39,298 bases of DNA, from NCBI GenBank assembly GCA_002841945.1, contig PHBI01000041.1:1-39298 (forward strand), written 5' to 3'. The stretch is from Deltaproteobacteria bacterium HGW-Deltaproteobacteria-14 (GTDB lineage Bacteria; Myxococcota_A; UBA9042; PHBI01). The notes beneath the pieces are model-generated. The model saw nothing but the letters and a program-made list of their open reading frames with translations, was not told the origin of the DNA and ran no database searches. Below are positions 8,082-15,379 of the stretch, piece by piece. How positions within the stretch are numbered: position 1 is the first letter of the stretch; every line of letters begins with the position of its first letter. The position numbers and the translations under genes were made by a program.

Positions 8082-8399
8082 ATGACGAAATCCCAGCTCA
8101 TTGAGGCGATCGTCGCGGCTCGCGGCTATCCTCGCAAGGCGGTCGAGGTGGCGGTGAACTCCATCTTCGACGGCATGGTCGAGGCGCTGCAGCGCGACGA
8201 TCGCATCGAGATCCGGGGTTTCGGGAACTTCACCGTGCGTCGCTACAAAGAGTACGTCGGCCGGAACCCGAAGACCGGGGACAAGGTCCACGTGCCCGAG
8301 AAGCTCATGCCGTTCTTCAAGGTCGGCAAAGAGCTGCGCGAGCGCATCAACGACGGCGAAGCCTACGCCGGCGACGACAGCGACGACGACGACGAGTAG
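8082..8399 (+). CDS. IHF-beta/HU-family DNA-bending protein with acidic tail
   Basis: A 105-aa nucleoid protein of the HU/IHF fold. The N-terminus MTKSQLIEAI, the beta-arm base IEIRGFGNFTVR, the arm with GRNPKTGD and the closing PFFKVGKELRERIN match IHF-beta more than HU. The Pro-containing arm tip (RNPKTGDKV) is the intercalating element. About a dozen extra residues (GDDSDDDDE) form an acidic tail absent from E. coli IHF. The ATG at 8082 is preferred over upstream in-frame starts because the family N-terminus begins there and a ribosome site precedes it. Monocistronic by appearance; convergent with the DUF368 gene 37 bp away. No IHF-alpha partner is in the window. Confidence 0.92.
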   Translation: MTKSQLIEAIVAARGYPRKAVEVAVNSIFDGMVEALQRDDRIEIRGFGNFTVRRYKEYVGRNPKTGDKVHVPEKLMPFFKVGKELRERINDGEAYAGDDSDDDDE

Positions 8400-8436
8400 C
8401 CGCCACGGCCGACGCTGAGCGCCCCGGCGGGCGGCG

Positions 8437-9708
8437 TCACGCCGCGCTCTCGGGCGCCTGGCGCGCGCGGCCGACCCGCTCGAGGACCAGCACGATGACG
8501 ACGCCCGCGACGAAGGTCGCGAGGGTCACGGCTACGGTGCTGTCGAAGGCGTCGGGCAGGCTGGGGTGGACGTCGCCCGCGGCGTCGACGCCGGTGAACG
8601 GCCACAGCTTGCGGAGCGAGCCGACCATGATGCCGACGAGCGCGGCGAGCGTGGTGTCGTGGTAGCTCCTGAGGAGCCAGTTCACGAACCGGCTGAAGGA
8701 GAGGACGCCGGTCAGGACGGCCGCGGCGAAGACGACGAGGACGATCAACGCGCTCGACTCGTGATCGTACACGAACGACCGCAGGTTGAAGAAGATGTAG
8801 TTGTACAGGCCGAGCATCAGCAGGACGAAGGACCCGGAGATCCCGGGGAGCACCATCGCGCTGATGGCGATCATACCGGCGATGAAGACGAACCACAGGG
8901 CCGGGTTCGCGCCGCCTTCGGTGGCGGCGGCCTGGGTGACGGTCGCGCCGGCGGGGAGGCCGGCCGCGGTGACGAGCTCGCCGGCCTGGAGGTTGGCGAC
9001 GTCGCCGGCGAGGCGGGCGACGACGGTCACGGTGGCGGAGGTCGCGCCGGGGGCGATCTCGACGGGGCGGGCCGGCAGGAAGGCCACCTCGCGCTTCTTG
9101 TCCTCACCGCCGTGGCGGTTGGTCATGAAGACGACGCGCTCCTCGTGAGGGGTGATGACGACCGCGTCGGTCGCGGGGGCCGCGAGGGTCACGGTCACCT
9201 CGCCGCGGGCGCACTCGCTCTGGTCGATCGGCAGGCCGACGAAGATGAAGGTCGCGGCGGCGGCGGCCAGAAACGCCACCAGCTGCGGCGCGCCGCGGCG
9301 GGAGAGCATCTTGAACGGGATGGCGATCGAGGCGAGCACCAGCCCCATGAAGAAGCCGTTCATCGGAGCCGGGTAGTGGGCGAGCAGGTCGGGGATGAAG
9401 CGTGAGCCGATGACCAGCGCCGCGCCGATGCCGACGACCAGCGAGCCGAGGAAGAGCACGTTGTAGGCGTGGCGGTCGGTCGGCGCGTCGACGAGCGCCG
9501 TGGGGCGCACGAAGCCCACCTTGAGCTGGCGCCAGAAGGCGCGGGTGAACACCGCGCGGACGAGCCCGGCGCCGACCTGGCTGATGGCGCCGATGAAGCG
9601 CTCGTAGATGCCCAGGATCAGCGCGATGGTCCCGCCGGAGACGCCTGGGATGGCGTCGGCGATGCCCATGCACATGCCGCGCACGATGTTGACGAGCCAG
9701 GCGATCAT
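8437..9708 (-). CDS. DUF368 membrane protein (PopT-type polyprenyl-phosphate transporter) with extra extracytoplasmic insert
   Basis: DUF368 proteins (PopT) were recently shown to flip undecaprenyl phosphate across the inner membrane for envelope synthesis. The two halves carry the family's duplicated signatures: ADAIPGVSGGTIALILGIYE near residue 18 and AMVLPGISGSFVLLMLGLYN near residue 284. About nine hydrophobic segments are visible. Unusually, residues 161-270 between them form a soluble, beta-rich segment (EVTVTLAAPA, RVVFMTNRHG, VEIAPGATSATVTVVAR) that should face outside the cytoplasm and is not part of the core fold as I know it. GGAGG precedes the ATG at 9708. A promoter is predicted upstream. 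Substrate is inferred from the family. Confidence 0.88.
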   Translation of the reverse strand: MIAWLVNIVRGMCMGIADAIPGVSGGTIALILGIYERFIGAISQVGAGLVRAVFTRAFWRQLKVGFVRPTALVDAPTDRHAYNVLFLGSLVVGIGAALVIGSRFIPDLLAHYPAPMNGFFMGLVLASIAIPFKMLSRRGAPQLVAFLAAAAATFIFVGLPIDQSECARGEVTVTLAAPATDAVVITPHEERVVFMTNRHGGEDKKREVAFLPARPVEIAPGATSATVTVVARLAGDVANLQAGELVTAAGLPAGATVTQAAATEGGANPALWFVFIAGMIAISAMVLPGISGSFVLLMLGLYNYIFFNLRSFVYDHESSALIVLVVFAAAVLTGVLSFSRFVNWLLRSYHDTTLAALVGIMVGSLRKLWPFTGVDAAGDVHPSLPDAFDSTVAVTLATFVAGVVIVLVLERVGRARQAPESAA

Positions 9709-9730
9709 CGAGGGTCCTCCAGCGTCTTGC

Positions 9731-9751
9731 GCGCCCGACGGGGTTGGGCGC
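9731..9751 (-). promoter_or_regulatory. Hairpin at the predicted 5' end of the DUF368 transcript
   Basis: GCGCCC, a 9-nt loop and GGGCGC form a perfect 6-bp stem that begins at the predicted transcription start (about 9750). Confidence 0.45.
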
Positions 9752-9756
9752 GGTGG

Positions 9757-9785
9757 AACCTAGCAGCCGCTATGGACCAGGGCAA
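9757..9785 (-). promoter_or_regulatory. Predicted promoter of the DUF368 gene
   Basis: On the minus strand, TTGCCC (9785-9780), a 17-nt spacer and TAGGTT (9762-9757) preceded by TGC, an extended -10. Confidence 0.45.
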
Positions 9786-9833
9786 TCCGTTCTGTGGTGG
9801 GGCCTCGCGGCCGCGGCCGCGGTGGCTGGCGGC

Positions 9834-9862
9834 TTGCGGTCACCGGGGGCGGTGTCTAACGT
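9834..9862 (+). promoter_or_regulatory. Predicted promoter of fxsA
   Basis: TTGCGG (9834-9839), a 17-nt spacer and TAACGT (9857-9862). The predicted start is near 9869; the gene begins at 9896. Confidence 0.4.
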
Positions 9863-9895
9863 AAGCGTCCCGCGTTCCCTACCGAGGTCTCCGGC

Positions 9896-10429
9896 ATGCT
9901 CCTCATCCTCGCCGCGCTCTTCATCGGCCTGCCGGTGCTCGAGATATGGCTGCTCATCGAGGTGGGTGGCTCCATCGGGCTGCTGTGGACGCTCACCGTG
10001 TGCGTCATCACCGGCGTCGTGGGAGCCTGGCTCGCGCGGGCGCAGGGCGGCCACGTCCTGCACCGGGTCCAGTCGCGCATCGCCCAGGGCGAGGTCCCCG
10101 CGCGGGAGCTGGTGGACGGCCTGATGATCCTGGTGGCCGGCGTGATGCTGATGACCCCGGGGTTCGTGACCGACGCGGCGGGGGTGCTGCTGCTGCTGCC
10201 GCCGGTGCGGGCGTTGGTCCGGCGCTGGGGCCAGAGGGTGCTCGAGCAGCGGGCGCGGGCCACCGAGCAGGCGCGCAACTTCTACTTCCACGCGAGCGGC
10301 TTCGACGGCGCGCCACGGGAGCGCCCCGCGCCCGATCGCCAGCCGCAGCCCGACGTCGAGTTCCTGCCCCCGGAGCGCGCCCCCCGCCCGCCAGGACGGC
10401 CGCGGCCGCCGATCATCGACGTGGAGTGA
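9896..10429 (+). CDS. fxsA: FxsA-family membrane protein
   Basis: A small inner-membrane protein, 177 aa. The family was named because overproduction of E. coli FxsA relieves F-plasmid exclusion of phage T7; its normal role is unclear. The hallmark residues are present: LEIWLLIEVGGSIGLLWTL, TGVVGAWLARAQG, the amphipathic QSRIAQGEVPARELVDG and the hairpin LMTPGFVTDAAGVLLLLPPVR. Three to four membrane segments fall between residues 1 and 105; the remainder is a hydrophilic Pro/Arg-rich cytosolic tail of about 70 residues, longer than the core needs. Convergent with the rhomboid gene, with 12 bp between stops. GAGG lies upstream of the ATG at 9896. Confidence 0.92.
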   Translation: MLLILAALFIGLPVLEIWLLIEVGGSIGLLWTLTVCVITGVVGAWLARAQGGHVLHRVQSRIAQGEVPARELVDGLMILVAGVMLMTPGFVTDAAGVLLLLPPVRALVRRWGQRVLEQRARATEQARNFYFHASGFDGAPRERPAPDRQPQPDVEFLPPERAPRPPGRPRPPIIDVE

Positions 10430-10441
10430 CGCGGCAGCGGC

Positions 10442-11221
10442 TCAATGCAGCAGGTCGTCGTCCTTGCGACCGCCGCCGTCGCGTCCCCCGCGGATGACCC
10501 GGAGGTTGGTCCGCTTGCCCGACGAGGGCGGCTTCGGCCCGCCGCCGCGGCCCTTGTTGATGAGCTGGTTGAGGCGGTACCAGGCGACCCGCGGTCGCCA
10601 GTTCCCCGTGATGAGGAGCCACCCCGCGAGCGCACCGCCGATGTGGGTGTGGACGCCGACGCGTGTCGAGTCGGAGCTCGAGCTGAAGAACACCACCAGA
10701 TCGAGGCCGATGGCGATCCAGACGATGTAGCGGGTCCGGACCGGGAGCACGAAGAAGAGCAGGATCTGCGTGTTGGGCAGCACCATGCTCCAGGCCGCGA
10801 GGAGGCCGAGGAGCGAGCCGGAGGCGCCCAGCGTCGGGACATCGAAGGAGGGGATCAGCAGGCCGACGAGGACCGAGAAGAAGCCCGCGATGACGCCGGT
10901 CAGCAGGTAGAACTTGAGGAAGGTCCGCTGGCCCCAGCGCCGCTCGAGGGGGGGGCCGAGGAAGAAGAGCCCCACCATGTTGAACAGGATGTGGGCGATG
11001 CCGGCCGTGTCGTGCAGCCACATGTAGGTGAAGGGCTGCCAGACGTAGAAGTGCGAGACGACCCCGTCGCTGCTCACCATCAGGTAGGGGCGCACGAAGA
11101 GCCGCTCCGCGCTGTCGCCGAGCAGCAGCATCAGGAGCCACAGCGCGACGTTGGCGATGATGAGCCGCAGGACCACGGGGGAGGGCCGCAGGTCGAACTG
11201 GAGCTGTCTCGACATCGCCAT
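10442..11221 (-). CDS. Rhomboid-family intramembrane serine protease
   Basis: A 259-aa protein with six predicted membrane segments and an active rhomboid site: Ser135 in GASGSLLG and His193 in HIGGALAG. The L1-loop helper motif HxxxN is intact (HILFNMVGL, His77/Asn81), followed by FLGPPLERRWG. These proteases cleave membrane proteins within the bilayer; the substrate cannot be inferred. A basic, Gly-rich C-terminal tail of about 45 residues (KGRGGGPKPPSSGKR...) should be cytosolic. GAGGAG precedes the ATG at 11221; a second ATG two codons later is possible. ompH lies upstream on the same strand but is separated by a terminator-like hairpin, so this gene is probably expressed alone. Confidence 0.92.
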   Translation of the reverse strand: MAMSRQLQFDLRPSPVVLRLIIANVALWLLMLLLGDSAERLFVRPYLMVSSDGVVSHFYVWQPFTYMWLHDTAGIAHILFNMVGLFFLGPPLERRWGQRTFLKFYLLTGVIAGFFSVLVGLLIPSFDVPTLGASGSLLGLLAAWSMVLPNTQILLFFVLPVRTRYIVWIAIGLDLVVFFSSSSDSTRVGVHTHIGGALAGWLLITGNWRPRVAWYRLNQLINKGRGGGPKPPSSGKRTNLRVIRGGRDGGGRKDDDLLH

Positions 11222-11317
11222 AGGTGGGGCTCCTCGTCATGGGTCGGCTGACCCGGCGCATACTATGCCTGCCGCCGCCCTCGCCGACCACCCGTCGCGA
11301 CGGCGACGCCCCGAAAC

Positions 11318-11346
11318 GACGAACGCCCCGAAGTGGGGCGCTCGTC
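11318..11346 (-). terminator. Terminator-like hairpin after ompH
   Basis: GACGAACGCCCC, loop GAAGT and GGGGCGCTCGTC form a 12-bp stem with one mismatch, 23 bp after the ompH stop. On the minus strand it is followed only by GTTTC, a short T-run. Confidence 0.6.
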
Positions 11347-11369
11347 ATCGGTTCGCTGTGGTCCGCCTG

Positions 11370-11885
11370 CTACTTCTTGTCGAGCTCGGCGAGCACGGCT
11401 TCGGTCATGTCGTGGGCGGGCTTGGTGAACAGGACGCCGTTCTGGCTCCGGTTCATGATGAGGTCGTAGTCCTCTTTCTCCGCCATCGCGGTGAGCACCT
11501 TCTCGAGCTTCTGGAGGATGGGCTTCATGAGCTCAGCCTCCTTCTTCTGCAGCTCCTGCTGGTTCTCGAGGAAGCTGTTTTGCAGCTCGAGGAGCCCCTG
11601 CTGGTAGCCGGTGAGCAGCTCCTTCTTCTTCTTGTCGGTCATCAGATCCGACGGGTTCTCGAGCTGCTTTTTGACCTCGAGCAGGTCCTTCTGCTTGGCG
11701 TCGAGCTCCTTCTGCTTCTTGTCAAAGAGCTTCTTGAGCGTCGCCTTGGCACCCTGGCCGGCCTTGGACTTCTGGATGACGTACTCGACGTCGATCACGC
11801 CGACCTTGAGCTCCGCGGCGCTCGCGGCCGCGGTAGTGGCCATCATGGCGACGAGGGAAAGGGCTACGACAAGGGCTCGGCGCAC
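11370..11885 (-). CDS. ompH: OmpH/Skp-family periplasmic chaperone
   Basis: Binds unfolded outer-membrane proteins in the periplasm and delivers them to the Bam complex. The 171-aa length fits Skp. A cleavable signal peptide (residues 1-23, ending ASA) is followed by the family start LKVGVIDVEYVIQKS. Residues of about 50-140 are highly charged, Lys/Glu/Gln-rich and coiled-coil-like, matching the Skp tentacles, and the C-terminal strand region VLFTKPAHDMTEAVLAEL closes the body. The start is GTG at 11885 with GAGGAGA upstream. bamA lies upstream on the same strand, but 327 bp and a strong predicted promoter separate them. No lpx genes follow, unlike in enterobacteria. Confidence 0.92.
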   Translation of the reverse strand: MRRALVVALSLVAMMATTAAASAAELKVGVIDVEYVIQKSKAGQGAKATLKKLFDKKQKELDAKQKDLLEVKKQLENPSDLMTDKKKKELLTGYQQGLLELQNSFLENQQELQKKEAELMKPILQKLEKVLTAMAEKEDYDLIMNRSQNGVLFTKPAHDMTEAVLAELDKK

Positions 11886-12212
11886 GGTGACTCTCCTCGG
11901 TCGATTCGGGGACGCTGAATTAGCGCTCGGGACACGCGCCTGTCAACCGCGACCTGGAGGCCATCATTCCCTCAGGTGCGCTGCTAGTGCGGCGGGCGCG
12001 CGCGGGTGCGTGTGCGTGTGCGTGAGCCGTCGGCGACACACCTCCCCAGCGCGCGAGCGGGGGCGCGCCGAAGGCGCGTTGGGGGAAGCGAGCGCCGGGG
12101 CGCTTGGAGCGCCTCGCACAGAGGTTCCCGCCGCGGGCTGAGCTCGCGGAGTCTGCGGTGGGATGCGCGAGGCGTTCCATTGAGGCGCCCCGCAGCGAGC
12201 GCATTAGGACCC
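11886..12212. other. 327-bp gene-free spacer between bamA and ompH
   Basis: No convincing gene. It holds the ompH promoter (11919-11946), a GTGCGT hexamer repeated three times (about 12006-12024) and several perfect GC hairpins: 12064-12078 (6 bp, 3-nt loop) and the mutually exclusive 12091-12104 and 12099-12113, which share the arm GGCGCT. The coding potential on both strands looks like GC-rich noise. Confidence 0.7.
11919..11946 (-). promoter_or_regulatory. Predicted sigma70 promoter of ompH
   Basis: A perfect TTGACA (11946-11941), a 16-nt spacer and GCTAAT (11924-11919, four matches to TATAAT). The predicted start is near 11912, 27 nt before the GTG. Confidence 0.6.
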
Positions 12213-14594
12213 TTAGAACGAATTGCCGATGGTGAACTCGAAGGCCATGCCGTCCTCGCCGGGGAGCGGGGCGAGGGGGAAGCCCCACTCGAAGCGCAGC
12301 GGGCCGACGGGAGAGTTCCAGCGGAAGCCGAAGCCGAGGGCGGTGCGCAGACCGAACGGGTCGAAGCTCTCGTCGGCGCCCCAGGCGTTGCCGGCGTCGA
12401 AGAAGACCACCCCGCGGATCCCCACCTCCTTGAAGATGGGGAACTCGATCTCGGCGTTGAAGATGAGCTCTTTGACGCCGCCGATGGTGATGTCGTTGGT
12501 GGTCCCGTCCGGGGTGTCGGTGACGTACAGCTTCTCGCCGATGGAGTTCCGCTCGAAGCCGCGGACGGTGAAGATGCCGCCGACGAAGAAGCGCTCGAAC
12601 AGCGGGACCGGCTCGGTCGACGGGCTGTCCACCCAGCCGAGGGTGCCGTTGAGGCGCAGCACGAACTCCCAGAAGAGCGGGAAGTACCAGCGCGTGCGGC
12701 CGATGATGCGGGTGAACTCGTTCTCCGAGCCGAGCACCGACGAGGCGACCTCGGCGGTCAGCGTGGTGTACTGACCCGACGTCGGGAAGAGGCGGTTGTC
12801 GCGGGTGTCGAAGGAGAGCGTGCCGCGGAGCGAGCTCGTGAGCCCCTCCTGCTTGAGCTTCTTGATCGGGATGTTGGTCCGACGGAAGGTCGCGTCGACG
12901 TTCTCGAGGGTATAGGTGAGGCTCAGCGAGAGGTCGTCGGTCAGGCGATACCCGAGCGACAGGCTGCCGCCGGTCCGCAGGCGCGTGAAGTCGACGAACT
13001 CCTCCTGGAAGTTGAAGATGTCGAAGGCGAACGTCACCGGCGTGTCGAGCAGATAGGGCTCGAAGAAGCTGATGGAGTAGAGCTGGCGGATGCCCGACAG
13101 CGTCAGCTGCGCCGACAGCGTCTGCCCGCGCCCGAGGAAGTTGTCCTTGGCGATCTGCGCGGTGAGGATGAACGACTCGAGGCTCGAGAAGCCGGCGCCG
13201 ACCTGAAAGGTCCCGGTCTGCTTCTCGCGGATCTTCACGATGAGGTCGATCTGGTCCGGGCTCGCCGTCGGGCGCTCGGTGATCTCGACCTGGTCGAAGA
13301 AGCCGAGGACCTGGATGCGCTGCCTCGAGCGGCGGATCTTGGCGCCGCTGTAGAGCTCGCCCTCGTCGATCTTCATCTCGCGGCGCACGACCTTGTCGCG
13401 GGTCGTGCGGTTGCCTTGGACCTCGATGCGCCGGATGAAGACCGGGTCACCCTTCTGGATGCGGAAGGTGACGCCGAAGGTCAGCGTCTCGGGGTCGACC
13501 TTGTGGTCGGTGCTGACGGTCGCGTTCGCGTAGCCGCGGTCCTTGTAGGCCGCCGCGAGCGACTGCACGTCCTGCTGCATCATCGCGTAGTCGAACCACG
13601 CGCCCGGCGCGAGCCCGAGGCGCTTCATCAGCTCGGGCTTGTCGATGAGCCAGTCCCCATCCACCATCTCGATGTCGAGCTCGCCGGCCTTGTAGCGCGG
13701 GCCCTCGGTCACCTGAATGGAGATGGACATCGAGCGCTTGTCGGGCGACAGGGTCACGACCGGGTCGTCGACCTGGATCTGAACGTAGCCCTTGGTCAGG
13801 TAGTAGAGCTGGATCCGCTGGATGTCCTGCTCGAAGAGCTCGCGCTTGAACTGCCCGGACTTCGTCAGAAACGAGAAGTAGCCGCCCTCACGGGTCCCGA
13901 TGATGCCCTTGAGCTCGCTCGCCGGGACGTGGTCGTTGCCGACGATGTCGACGTGGCGGACCTCGACCTTGCGGCCCTCGCGGACGACCAGGGTGATGAG
14001 CACGCCGTTGTTCGGCTGGGCGCCGAGCTTGTAGCTCGTGTCGACGAGGAAGTAGCCCTCCTCGATGTAGAGCTCCTGGATCTTCGAGAGGTTGAAGCGG
14101 ATCTTCGCCTCGTCGAGGATGGCGAACTTCTTGAGGTCGACGACCTTCTGGATCTCGTCCTTGTCGACCGCGTCGCCGTCGACGTCGAGCTCGATGCCGA
14201 CGATCGTCGGGCGCTCGACGAGCCGGAAGACGAGGGTCACGCCGCCGTCCGGGTGGGGCTTCATCCCGACCTGGATGTCGTCGAAGAAGTCCATCGCGTA
14301 GACGCGCTTGATGTCTTCGCTCAGGCGCGACTGGTCGAGGGGGCGACCGATCTGGGTGTAGACCTTAGAGCGCACCCCGGCGCGGTCGATGCGCTGCAGC
14401 CCCTCTATCTCGATGGCGCGAACCACCGGGGGATCCTGCAGCGGCAAGAAGGGGGCGACGAGCTCTTCCGGGCTCTGCGCGTGGCTCGTCACGGCGGGCG
14501 CGGCCAGCGTCGCGAACCCGACCACCAGGGCCAGGAGCAACGCGAGACTGCGCGGACCGCGACGGTCGGCTGGCTGTCGTGCGGAGCGCTTCAC
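12213..14594 (-). CDS. bamA: BamA outer-membrane protein assembly factor
   Basis: The central subunit of the outer-membrane beta-barrel assembly machine. The 793-aa protein has a signal peptide (LALLLALVVGFATLAAPA...SHAQ, residues 17-40), then five POTRA domains (about 60-420; the first opens VRAIEIEGLQRIDRAGVRSK) and a 16-strand barrel. The loop-6 signature VRGF is in GGIFTVRGFERNS, and the protein ends in Phe, as barrel proteins recognised by Bam do. The start is GTG at 14594, overlapping the lolD stop (GTGA), and leads directly into the basic n-region of the signal peptide; an ATG at 14702 would add 36 Arg-rich residues inside lolD. Fourth gene of the lysS-lolC/E-lolD-bamA run. Confidence 0.96.
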   Translation of the reverse strand: MKRSARQPADRRGPRSLALLLALVVGFATLAAPAVTSHAQSPEELVAPFLPLQDPPVVRAIEIEGLQRIDRAGVRSKVYTQIGRPLDQSRLSEDIKRVYAMDFFDDIQVGMKPHPDGGVTLVFRLVERPTIVGIELDVDGDAVDKDEIQKVVDLKKFAILDEAKIRFNLSKIQELYIEEGYFLVDTSYKLGAQPNNGVLITLVVREGRKVEVRHVDIVGNDHVPASELKGIIGTREGGYFSFLTKSGQFKRELFEQDIQRIQLYYLTKGYVQIQVDDPVVTLSPDKRSMSISIQVTEGPRYKAGELDIEMVDGDWLIDKPELMKRLGLAPGAWFDYAMMQQDVQSLAAAYKDRGYANATVSTDHKVDPETLTFGVTFRIQKGDPVFIRRIEVQGNRTTRDKVVRREMKIDEGELYSGAKIRRSRQRIQVLGFFDQVEITERPTASPDQIDLIVKIREKQTGTFQVGAGFSSLESFILTAQIAKDNFLGRGQTLSAQLTLSGIRQLYSISFFEPYLLDTPVTFAFDIFNFQEEFVDFTRLRTGGSLSLGYRLTDDLSLSLTYTLENVDATFRRTNIPIKKLKQEGLTSSLRGTLSFDTRDNRLFPTSGQYTTLTAEVASSVLGSENEFTRIIGRTRWYFPLFWEFVLRLNGTLGWVDSPSTEPVPLFERFFVGGIFTVRGFERNSIGEKLYVTDTPDGTTNDITIGGVKELIFNAEIEFPIFKEVGIRGVVFFDAGNAWGADESFDPFGLRTALGFGFRWNSPVGPLRFEWGFPLAPLPGEDGMAFEFTIGNSF

Positions 14595-15379
14595 CCGGGC
14601 CCTCTGGCGTCCTTCTTGGGGAGAAATTGTTCCGGGGCTTCGTCGTCGGCGAGGTCGCGGACGATGCCCTCCTCGAGCAAGAGGTGCCGATCGAGGAGCC
14701 ACGCGAGCCGGACGTTGTGCGTCACGACGACGAAGGCCGTGCCTAGCCGGCCGTTCAAATCGACGAGGAGGTGGTGTATCTCATCGGAAGTCTTTGTGTC
14801 CAGGTTTCCCGTGGGCTCGTCGGCGAAGACGATGTCGGGCCTCATGACCAGCGCCCGCGCGATCGCGACGCGCTGCGCCTCGCCCCCGGAGAGCTCCCCG
14901 GGCTTGTGCTTTGCCCGGGCCGCGAGGCCGACCTCGGAGAGGTAGTGCGCGCCCAGCTCTTCGGCGACGCGCGGGCTCTTGCCGGCGATGAGCGCGGGGA
15001 GCATGGCGTTCTCGAGGGCGGAGAACTCGGCGAGCAGGTGGTGGAACTGGAAGACGAAGCCGACGCGCGCGTTCCGGAACGCGGCGAGGCGCGCCCCCGG
15101 GAACGAGAAGACGTCCTGTCCGTCGTAGAGGACCTGGCCGCTGGTGGGGCGGTCGAGGGTCCCGAGGATCTGCAGCAGCGTCGACTTGCCGACCCCGGAC
15201 TGGCCGACGATCGAGACCATCTCGGCCGCGCGGATGGTCAGGTTCACGCCGCGCAGGACAGCGAGCGCGCCGCGGTCGCTGCGCTTGCCCGGGGTCGTGT
15301 AGCTCTTGTGGAGGTCCACGCACTCGAGCAGCGCGCCGCCGTCGTTCGAGGCGGAGGAGTTGGGGGCGGAGCTAACCAT
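14591..15379 (-). CDS. lolD: LolD-type ABC transporter ATPase
   Basis: ATPase of the complex that extracts lipoproteins from the inner membrane for transfer to the outer membrane. The 262-aa protein carries Walker A GQSGVGKSTLL, the Q-loop FQFHHLL, the ABC signature LSGGEAQRVAIARAL, Walker B IVFADEPTGNLD and the H-loop THN. FQFHHLLAEFSALEN is the characteristic LolD motif. It overlaps the permease gene by 8 bp and bamA by 4 bp, so stoichiometric coupled translation is likely. About 16 extra residues precede the domain. The alternative, a MacB/FtsE-type ATPase, is less likely given the adjacent LolC/E-like permease and bamA. Confidence 0.94.
   Translation of the reverse strand: MVSSAPNSSASNDGGALLECVDLHKSYTTPGKRSDRGALAVLRGVNLTIRAAEMVSIVGQSGVGKSTLLQILGTLDRPTSGQVLYDGQDVFSFPGARLAAFRNARVGFVFQFHHLLAEFSALENAMLPALIAGKSPRVAEELGAHYLSEVGLAARAKHKPGELSGGEAQRVAIARALVMRPDIVFADEPTGNLDTKTSDEIHHLLVDLNGRLGTAFVVVTHNVRLAWLLDRHLLLEEGIVRDLADDEAPEQFLPKKDARGPG

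Noticed and set aside
12006..12024. GTGCGT repeats as a CRISPR or phase-variable tract
   Set aside because: Only three hexamers and not inside a gene or near a -10/-35; low complexity is the simplest reading.
11920..12288. Possible small minus-strand gene between bamA and ompH
   Set aside because: It starts inside bamA, lacks a ribosome site and encodes Arg/Pro/Ala noise including a simple His-Ala repeat from the GTGCGT tract.
12006..14945. 979-codon open frame on the plus strand opposite bamA and lolD
   Set aside because: A GC-rich antisense shadow with Leu/Asp/Glu/Val repeats; bamA on the other strand has POTRA and barrel motifs.
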